Shown here one piece after another: positions 20,628-27,001 of a stretch of 29,125 nucleotides of DNA (its first letter is position 1; the number at the start of each line of letters is the position of its first letter). A model generated the notes under the pieces. That model searched no databases. It saw only the letters and a program-made list of their open reading frames with translations, and was not told where the DNA came from. Both the position numbers and the translations under genes were made by a program. This DNA is from a virus, in IMG/VR virus record IMGVR_UViG_3300025769_000596, positions 1 through 29,125 of that record. One strand, written 5' to 3'.

Positions 20628-22682
20628 ATGCCTAGAAAATATACAAAAAAATCAAATTATTGGGATAAATTTTCATCTGGTAATGAAAGTGACAATACTT
20701 CTTTAGAAAGTCTAGTCCAAAAAAACCCTTCTGAGCCTCAATTGTTAGGCGATCCTTTTTATAGCTTTGACAGCAAAGCTAATTATTCTAGAAATGGAGG
20801 AGAATCTTCGACTTCAACAAGAAGAAACAGGATATCTACTCAGCCTAAATTTAATAAATACGCTAATATTAGAGAAGGTTTGTTGCCATTTGAGTCGTCA
20901 ATTAATGGTTACAACGTAAGGGATGCTATTGAATTATGTCAAAAAGCATATGCTAATGTTGCTATATTTAGAAATGCTGTAGACATTATGTCTGAATTTT
21001 CTAATGCCGAAATAAACTTAGAGGGCGGCAGCGCAAAAGCTAGAGACTTTTTCAGCAAGTGGATGAGGTATATAAAAATTTGGAAAGTAAAAGATCAATA
21101 CTTCAGGGAATATTATCGTAGCGGAAATATCTTTTTTTATAAATTAAATGCTAAATTTTCGTTAGATGATTTTCAATCTATCTTAAAATCTTATGCTAAT
21201 GCTGATGATCTATCTTACGATAACGTTGAAAAGATTTATAATTACCCTACTTCTTACAATGTCAAAAACTCTATTCCTGTACAGTATACCCTCTTAAATC
21301 CATTTTTTCTTGTGGCAAATAGATCTACATCTTGGAAACAGGTTGTATATGAAAAGGTTCTTTCTGAGTATGAATTAGAAAGATTACAGAATCCAAAAAA
21401 TGAACAGGATAAAATAATTTTTGAAAGTTTAGATGCAGAGTCTAGAGATAAAATTAAAAACGGTCAATGGTCTGTAGATGGTTTAAAAATACAATTAAAT
21501 CCTACTGATGTTATTTATTCTTTTTATAAGAAACAAGATTATGAGCCATTTGCTGTGCCGTTTGGCTTTGCCGTTTTGGATGATATTAACTTTAAGTTAG
21601 AAATGAAAAAGATAGATCAAGCGATCTGTCGTACAATTGAAAATGTTATTCTTTTAATCACTTTAGGTAATACCCCTGATAAAGGTGGCATTAATCATAA
21701 AAATATTTCCGCAATGCAATCTCTATTGAGTAATCAATCTGTTGGTCGCGTCCTTGTTGCGGATTACACAACAAAAGCTGATTTTATCATTCCTGATATG
21801 AATAAAGTATTGGGGTATGAGAAATATAAAATTGTTAACGAAGATATTAAAGAAGGTCTACAGAATATTTTAATTGGTTCTGAGAAGTTTGCAAATACAA
21901 CAGTTAAAGCTCAGGTATTTTTTGAGAGATTGCGAGAGGCTAGAAATGCTTTCTTAAATGATTTCTTGCAACCAGAAATGGAATTGATATTTAAAAACTT
22001 AGGCTTTAAAGGTAAATGTCCTCTAGCTAAGTTTGAAGAAGTGTCTATTAAAGATGAAACGCAATTTAATAGAGTTGTAACCAGAATGATGGAATTAGGC
22101 ATCTTGCCCCCTGAAGAAGGTATTAGAGTTATCGAAACTGGTATTTATCCTTCTGGAGAAGAGCTCGCTGCTGCTCAAGAAAAATTTGTTGAGCAAAGAA
22201 AGAAAGGATTCTATAATCCTATTATAGGAGGCGTCCCTTCTATAGCCCCTCCAATGGGGAGTGATGTTGAGGAAGTTCCCGAAGAAAAAAGCTCTGAAAA
22301 AGTACCTCCAGTAAAAAATAAAGTGCCAAATGAAAGAGGTCGTCCAGTTGGGGCAATTAAAGCTGATGTTTATTCAAGAGAAGCTATTGCGGAAGTTTTT
22401 GATTTAACTAAAGGATTGTATTCTGATGTCCAGACTTTATTGAAACAAAAATATAATAAAAAACGCTTAACAAAAGATCAAAAGAAGTTAGCTGAAAATG
22501 TTAGTGAAGCTATTATTATAGGTTCAGAAAGTACTAACTGGAAAGATGCAGCTGAAACGGTTTTAAAAGATCCGTCTACTTTAGATAAGTTGGGCGTGAT
22601 GAAAGCTGTGCAAGATCTGGCTGCACAGCACGATTTAAATACCTATGCAGCCGCTTTATTATATCACAGTAATAAAAAATAA
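20628..22682 (+). CDS. portal protein
   Basis: A 684-aa protein. The N-terminal 75 residues are polar and disordered. Then comes the portal-like core: AIELCQKAYANVAIFRNAVDIMSEF, the wing strand QYFREYYRSGNIFFYKL, NPTDVIYSFYKKQDYEPFAVPFGFAVLDDI, the long stem helix region FKLEMKKIDQAICRTIENV, and ANTTVKAQVFFERLREARNAFLNDFLQPEM near 405-440. The C-terminal 120 residues are charged and helical. Position after the terminase, size and these segments identify the dodecameric DNA gate of the capsid. No single-motif proof exists, so confidence is below that of the terminase. Its transcript may be leaderless. Confidence 0.85.
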   Translation: MPRKYTKKSNYWDKFSSGNESDNTSLESLVQKNPSEPQLLGDPFYSFDSKANYSRNGGESSTSTRRNRISTQPKFNKYANIREGLLPFESSINGYNVRDAIELCQKAYANVAIFRNAVDIMSEFSNAEINLEGGSAKARDFFSKWMRYIKIWKVKDQYFREYYRSGNIFFYKLNAKFSLDDFQSILKSYANADDLSYDNVEKIYNYPTSYNVKNSIPVQYTLLNPFFLVANRSTSWKQVVYEKVLSEYELERLQNPKNEQDKIIFESLDAESRDKIKNGQWSVDGLKIQLNPTDVIYSFYKKQDYEPFAVPFGFAVLDDINFKLEMKKIDQAICRTIENVILLITLGNTPDKGGINHKNISAMQSLLSNQSVGRVLVADYTTKADFIIPDMNKVLGYEKYKIVNEDIKEGLQNILIGSEKFANTTVKAQVFFERLREARNAFLNDFLQPEMELIFKNLGFKGKCPLAKFEEVSIKDETQFNRVVTRMMELGILPPEEGIRVIETGIYPSGEELAAAQEKFVEQRKKGFYNPIIGGVPSIAPPMGSDVEEVPEEKSSEKVPPVKNKVPNERGRPVGAIKADVYSREAIAEVFDLTKGLYSDVQTLLKQKYNKKRLTKDQKKLAENVSEAIIIGSESTNWKDAAETVLKDPSTLDKLGVMKAVQDLAAQHDLNTYAAALLYHSNKK

Positions 22683-22696
22683 GTGTAACAATTACT

Positions 22697-24286
22697 ATGT
22701 ATAAGTACAAGACGCGGTTCAATAATGTTGTGACTGCTTCAATAAATTTTGATAATAATTTATTGTTGTCGCAAGCATCATTAGAGCCTATCAAGGGGTT
22801 AATTCCTAAATCTGTTAACTTAGAAAAAAATGTAGATTTAATTGGCGCTGCTTTTAACGGAGCAGTAGTCAATGCATTTAATAAAAACGGAGATGGAATT
22901 GATACTGATACCGCTATTGAATTTAAAAATTATTTTACGCATAAACCTACTAATATAGAACATAAAAAACAAAAAGTAGTAGGTCATATTGTTAATTCCG
23001 CTTTTTCTTCTTTCGGAGAAAATAAGATTTTAACAGACGAAGATGTCAAGGGGTCGTTAGATCCTTTTAATATCGCTTTAGCTGCCGTTGTTTACAAAAC
23101 TGTAGATAAAGATTTTGCTGAAGCACTTTTAGAATCTAATAATCCTGATTCAAACTTATATCAAAAAATAAGCGCAAGCTGGGAGATAGGATTTAATAAT
23201 TATAATATCGCCTTGGGTAGCGATAAGCTTCATGAGGCTGAGATTATTACTAAAGAAGAGCAAATAAATGAATTTAAAAAGTACTTACGAGGTTTTGACG
23301 GAACTGGATTTACAGATGATGGGATTCCAGTTTATCGTCTCGTAACTGGACGAATTTATCCGTTGGGCATCGGTTTCACGACCAATCCTGCGGCAAATGT
23401 AAATGGTGTAATTATTGATGATGCAGCTCAAGACACAATGGATAAAAACAAAGCGAATGATAAAGACGGTGAATTTAATACACCTGAAGTATTAAAAATT
23501 CGTGAAAATTTTTCACAAAAAGAAAAAAAGCCTGTAAATACAACCAAAACTAATATTATGGATCTAGAACAGATATTATCAGATTTAAAGACCGTCCTTG
23601 CTGAAAAGCAGACGAAAGAATCATTCAGTGAAGAGGCAGTTGCTAGCATCTCTGCAAAAATCGCTGAAAGCATTAAAGAAAAGAGTGAAGAAATTCAGTC
23701 TCAAATTCTTTCAGCTGAAGAAGCTAAAGCGACAGCAGTTGCCGAAGCTGAAGAGTTGAAAAAAAGCTTAGCTGAAAACGATGAAAAGTTAGATAGCGCT
23801 TTTTCTAAAATTAACGAGTTAGAATCTATTCTTTCTGCACAGGCTGCTCAGGAATTATTTAGTTCCAGAATGAGTACCCTTGATACAGAATATGATTTTG
23901 ACGACGCTGACCGTAAGTTGTTAGCTGAAGAATTAAACACTTTAGATAGCTCAGAAGAAGCTTTTGCTTCTTATCAAGAAAAGCTAACTGTGATTTATCG
24001 TCACAAGAGTAAAGCTTTTAAAGATGAGCAAGAAAAGATTTTCCAAGAAAGATTAGAAGCTGAATTAGCTAAGCGTATTCAGAAGACTGAAGAAATTGAA
24101 GTCGTAGAAGCAACTGCAGAAAAAACTGAAACTCCTGAAGTCGAAGTTGAAACTGCATTAGCAAACGCTCAAACTGAAGAAGCTTCTTTACCTGCTCAGA
24201 ACATTGAGCCTACTGAAGAGAAGGTTTCTTGGAAAGATAAATTAAGTAAGGCTTTTTCAAAAGAAAATATAACAATTAATTTTTAA
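22697..24286 (+). CDS. prohead protease fused to scaffold
   Basis: A 529-aa protein. Residues 45-180 are a prohead serine protease: LIGAAFNGAVVNAFNKNGDG, NIEHKKQKVVGHIV with candidate catalytic H89, and YQKISASWEIGF with candidate serine S159 or S161. From about 285 it becomes an acidic, alanine- and glutamate-rich coiled coil (MDLEQILSDLKTVLAEK... EEAKATAVAEAEELKKSL), typical of a scaffold. An in-frame ATG at 23558 (codon 288) stands exactly at this boundary and could give a separate scaffold, as lambda C/Nu3 does. There is no good ribosome site there. It lies 14 bases after the portal stop, with AGTGTAA in the gap. Confidence 0.85.
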   Translation: MYKYKTRFNNVVTASINFDNNLLLSQASLEPIKGLIPKSVNLEKNVDLIGAAFNGAVVNAFNKNGDGIDTDTAIEFKNYFTHKPTNIEHKKQKVVGHIVNSAFSSFGENKILTDEDVKGSLDPFNIALAAVVYKTVDKDFAEALLESNNPDSNLYQKISASWEIGFNNYNIALGSDKLHEAEIITKEEQINEFKKYLRGFDGTGFTDDGIPVYRLVTGRIYPLGIGFTTNPAANVNGVIIDDAAQDTMDKNKANDKDGEFNTPEVLKIRENFSQKEKKPVNTTKTNIMDLEQILSDLKTVLAEKQTKESFSEEAVASISAKIAESIKEKSEEIQSQILSAEEAKATAVAEAEELKKSLAENDEKLDSAFSKINELESILSAQAAQELFSSRMSTLDTEYDFDDADRKLLAEELNTLDSSEEAFASYQEKLTVIYRHKSKAFKDEQEKIFQERLEAELAKRIQKTEEIEVVEATAEKTETPEVEVETALANAQTEEASLPAQNIEPTEEKVSWKDKLSKAFSKENITINF

Positions 24287-24291
24287 AGGTT

Positions 24292-24960
24292 ATGGCACTA
24301 AGATTATTACCATTCAGACAATATAGCGAACAAGATGTAATCAACTTGTTTGCCAGCAACACTGCTGATACCAGTCCATCTACAAATGGAGCGGGTTCCG
24401 CAGGTGTGTTCGTTAAGGTATCAGCTGGTAATTTGGATTCCGATCCAATTACTTATGCTACAAACGGATATTTAGGTAAAACTGATTATCCTTTTGTTGG
24501 CGCAGCACAATACCCAGAAGTTCCTCTTAAATTTACAACGGCTACTGCAGGAGAACCTGTCCTCGGTATTACGTTAAATCAGACTCTTCAACAAGATGAG
24601 AATGGAGAGAAACTTCTATATAATCCTGTTAAAGCTGCAGAGTTACAAGCGGTTTTAAGTGGTCAGGCTTCTCCTGTTGCCACAAGAGGTATGTTTACAT
24701 TAACCGATGATGCAGTTGATTGGGCTGACAGTAGCATGACTCCCAATTCGCATCTTGTTGTTTCAAGCAACGCTGGCAAAGTAAGTGGTTTATTAGCTAG
24801 TAATGCTGGTCCGTTCACTGGTGATTATACAATCGTCGGTAGAATTTTAGGTACTGGACAACGTGTTTCCTCTAACGGTCAAAGCGATCAGTTCGCTGGA
24901 ACTACTACTGGTAAATACGCTTTGGTTCAAATTGATTGTGTTAACCCAACCTCCTTGTAA
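24292..24960 (+). CDS. probable capsid decoration/head protein
   Basis: A 222-aa protein starting MALRLLPFRQYSEQDVINLFA. It is beta-rich and glycine/threonine/serine-rich, with few charges and no cysteine except near the end (IDCVNP). The position between scaffold and major capsid protein, and the FRQYSEQDVINLFA start, suit a head decoration or stabilisation protein of phages with this gene order. The sequence alone does not prove it. It has an AAAGG ribosome site five bases before the ATG and follows the scaffold by five bases. Confidence 0.65.
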   Translation: MALRLLPFRQYSEQDVINLFASNTADTSPSTNGAGSAGVFVKVSAGNLDSDPITYATNGYLGKTDYPFVGAAQYPEVPLKFTTATAGEPVLGITLNQTLQQDENGEKLLYNPVKAAELQAVLSGQASPVATRGMFTLTDDAVDWADSSMTPNSHLVVSSNAGKVSGLLASNAGPFTGDYTIVGRILGTGQRVSSNGQSDQFAGTTTGKYALVQIDCVNPTSL

Positions 24961-24986
24961 TTAGAAAGGCTTTATTAATATATAAT

Positions 24987-26147
24987 ATGAAAATAGTTTT
25001 AAAGAGAACAGACGAACAGGTTGAGCTAATTAAAGCTTTAGCATCCAAGAATCGTGAGGTAGCCTATGACGCTCAAGTAGCTTTGGCTGAATTCATTGGT
25101 CCGGTCTTAGCTGAAGTCATTAACAACGCTCCAACCGTTTCTAACTTATTCACAAGTTTACAATTCAACGCTGAAGACAACCCTTCAATTCCTCTTGATT
25201 TATACTATGATATTTTCGATGAAGATTATATCAAAGTTTATAGTCAATCCGTTGCAGGAGGTCTTCCTCAAAATATCGTTCAGCCAACAGCTTCTGAGCT
25301 CAAAATCGCAACTTATCGTTTAGATAGCGCTGTTGCTTTTGACAAGAAGTATGCCGCTAAGAGTCGCCTTGATGTCGTTAGCAAATCTTTCACTCGCGTA
25401 GCTCAAGAAGTTATGTTGAAGCAAGAAAGAACATCTGCTAATCTTCTTATGACTGCATTAGCAACGGCTTCTACGGGTAACAGCGCTACAGCAACAGATA
25501 ACTTGCATGTTTTCCGTTCTGCTGCTGCTAACCGTTTCGTTCTTGACGATTTAAATAAAATGTTCACCAAGATTAAGAGAATTAACTCTTCATTCGTTGG
25601 GGGAACTCCTTCTGGAGCTCGTAGAGGTTTAACAGATCTCATTGTTTCTCCTGAAATTGTCGAGCAAATTCGTGGAATGGCTTATAATCCTATTTCAACA
25701 AAAGGGCCTAATTTGACAGCTGCTCCTGCAGCCGGTGATGACTCAATCACAGCTCCAGAGGCAATTCGTCAGGAATTATTTAATTCTGGAGGTTTACCTG
25801 AGTTTTATGGTGTTTCTATTATGGAAATATTGGAATTAGGTGATGGCAAGAAATTCAACACTATCTTCTCTTCTGTCGGTGGTGCTGCTACAACCTATGC
25901 TGCTCATACAGTAGCTGGTGGTGGAACCACTTTTGCTCAAGCAAGTGAACAGGTTGTTGTCGGTCTTGACAGATCTCGCGATTCTCTTATTCGTGCGGTA
26001 GCAGTTGATTCTGACACAGGTTCTGAATTCAACTTACAGGCTGACGATCAATATACCATTCGCCAAGGTAAAATTGGTTACTTTGGAGCTCTCGAAGAGG
26101 GACGTATGGTTCTTGATACTCGCGCTCTCATTGGTCTTATCGTTTAA
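24987..26147 (+). CDS. major capsid protein (HK97-like fold)
   Basis: A 386-aa protein. The N-terminal helix (KRTDEQVELIKALASKNREVAYDAQVALAEFIGPVLAEVI) is followed by the usual segments: an extended-loop region SIPLDLYYDIFDEDYIKVYSQ, the spine helix SRLDVVSKSFTRVAQEVMLKQERTSANLLMTAL, the P-domain DLIVSPEIVEQIRGMAYNP, and an A-domain end DQYTIRQGKIGYFGALEEGRMVLDTRALIGLIV. Order, length and the position after the protease/scaffold and before a strong terminator identify the main shell protein. Codons appear more GC-rich than in neighbouring genes, as expected for high expression. An AT-rich TATTAATATATAAT box abuts its ATG. Confidence 0.92.
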   Translation: MKIVLKRTDEQVELIKALASKNREVAYDAQVALAEFIGPVLAEVINNAPTVSNLFTSLQFNAEDNPSIPLDLYYDIFDEDYIKVYSQSVAGGLPQNIVQPTASELKIATYRLDSAVAFDKKYAAKSRLDVVSKSFTRVAQEVMLKQERTSANLLMTALATASTGNSATATDNLHVFRSAAANRFVLDDLNKMFTKIKRINSSFVGGTPSGARRGLTDLIVSPEIVEQIRGMAYNPISTKGPNLTAAPAAGDDSITAPEAIRQELFNSGGLPEFYGVSIMEILELGDGKKFNTIFSSVGGAATTYAAHTVAGGGTTFAQASEQVVVGLDRSRDSLIRAVAVDSDTGSEFNLQADDQYTIRQGKIGYFGALEEGRMVLDTRALIGLIV

Positions 26148-26168
26148 TATCAATCAGATCCACTACAT

Positions 26169-26200
26169 GGGTGCTGCCTGAAAGGGCAGCACCCTTTTTT
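26169..26200 (+). terminator. strong rho-independent terminator after the capsid gene
   Basis: GGGTGCTGCC, loop TGAAAG, GGCAGCACCC, then six T: a perfect ten-base GC-rich stem 21 bases after the capsid stop. It separates capsid expression from the following genes. Confidence 0.95.
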
Positions 26201-26222
26201 ATTGAATTTTCAATTTTAACTT

Positions 26223-26228
26223 TATAAT
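26223..26228 (+). promoter_or_regulatory. TATAATATA-type promoter with ATG at +1
   Basis: TATAAT at 26223-26228 within TATAATATA, exactly six bases before the ATG at 26235. It re-initiates transcription after the capsid terminator. Confidence 0.6.
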
Positions 26229-26234
26229 ATATAT

Positions 26235-26627
26235 ATGGCTAAAAAAATTACTAAGTCCAAGAAGAAGTCTGAATTAGACGATTTAAATTTTGCTGACGGC
26301 AAAGTTCATGAAGATCCTGATATAGCTAGAGTAAGAGAGTTGGAGGTGTGTTTAGGAATAGAAAAGTCAAACCCTTTCGGCACGTCAAATTTACAAATTT
26401 TCAAAGAAAAATTAAGTGAGATGACGTTAATTGACATGCAGCATATGTGCGAAAAAATTGGCATTTTTGCTAGCGGTTCGAGAATGGATATTAAAAGTAA
26501 ATTATTAAGAGAATTTAAATCTACTCATAAACCTACAATAGCTATGTCAGTTGAGAACCCAGCTTTAAAGTTGGATCCTAATGACCCTGAGCATCAAAAA
26601 GTCATAAAAATATTAGGAGAAATTTAG
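26235..26627 (+). CDS. SAP-like domain protein
   Basis: A 130-aa protein. A lysine-rich start (MAKKITKSKKKSE) is followed by a helical stretch and, at 60-95, a segment matching the SAP pattern (LSEMTLIDMQHMCEKIGIFASGSRMDIKSKLLREF): helix, GI-x-x-SGSR turn, second helix. SAP folds usually bind DNA. In this position between capsid and fibre genes it might be a head completion or connector protein that contacts DNA. It is a single gene with its own promoter. The function is inferred only. Confidence 0.65.
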   Translation: MAKKITKSKKKSELDDLNFADGKVHEDPDIARVRELEVCLGIEKSNPFGTSNLQIFKEKLSEMTLIDMQHMCEKIGIFASGSRMDIKSKLLREFKSTHKPTIAMSVENPALKLDPNDPEHQKVIKILGEI

Positions 26628-26667
26628 TTATTCTTCTTTTTTTATTGTATTAAGTGTAAAGTAGAAT

Positions 26668-26997
26668 GTGGCAACACAACTTACTATAATTCGAGGAGAT
26701 ACACTTGGTACCCAAACAATTAATTTAACATCTGCTACAGATGATTTTACAGCTTTGACCTGTACTGGTCAAATCAGAAGTCATCCTGATGGCAGCTTGA
26801 TTTATCAATTTATCCCTACCGTAACTTCAGCGGGAGATTTAAGTGCGTCTGTATTTTTTGATATACCTGCTAGCAATACGAAGGCTTTTCCTCCTATAAA
26901 TTTATATGGAGATATTCATTTTTTTGCTCCCGGTATAAAAGATGTAACTCTTTTCGAATTTAGACTAAATGTTTTACCTGATGTAACACACTTATAA
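26668..26997 (+). CDS. beta-structured protein, resembling baseplate/fibre N-terminal domains
   Basis: A 109-aa protein with GTG as the likely start (VATQLTIIRGDTLGTQTINL); no in-frame ATG is nearby. The pattern IRGDTL-x-x-QTINL, then LTCTGQIRSHPDGSLIYQF, ending FEFRLNVLPDV, recalls the RGDT-type domain found at the N-termini of phage upper-baseplate and fibre proteins. It lies five bases before the collagen-like fibre gene, so it may be a fibre attachment protein. The AAGTGTAA motif is 13 bases upstream. Confidence 0.6.
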   Translation: MATQLTIIRGDTLGTQTINLTSATDDFTALTCTGQIRSHPDGSLIYQFIPTVTSAGDLSASVFFDIPASNTKAFPPINLYGDIHFFAPGIKDVTLFEFRLNVLPDVTHL

Positions 26998-27001
26998 TGA
27001 T

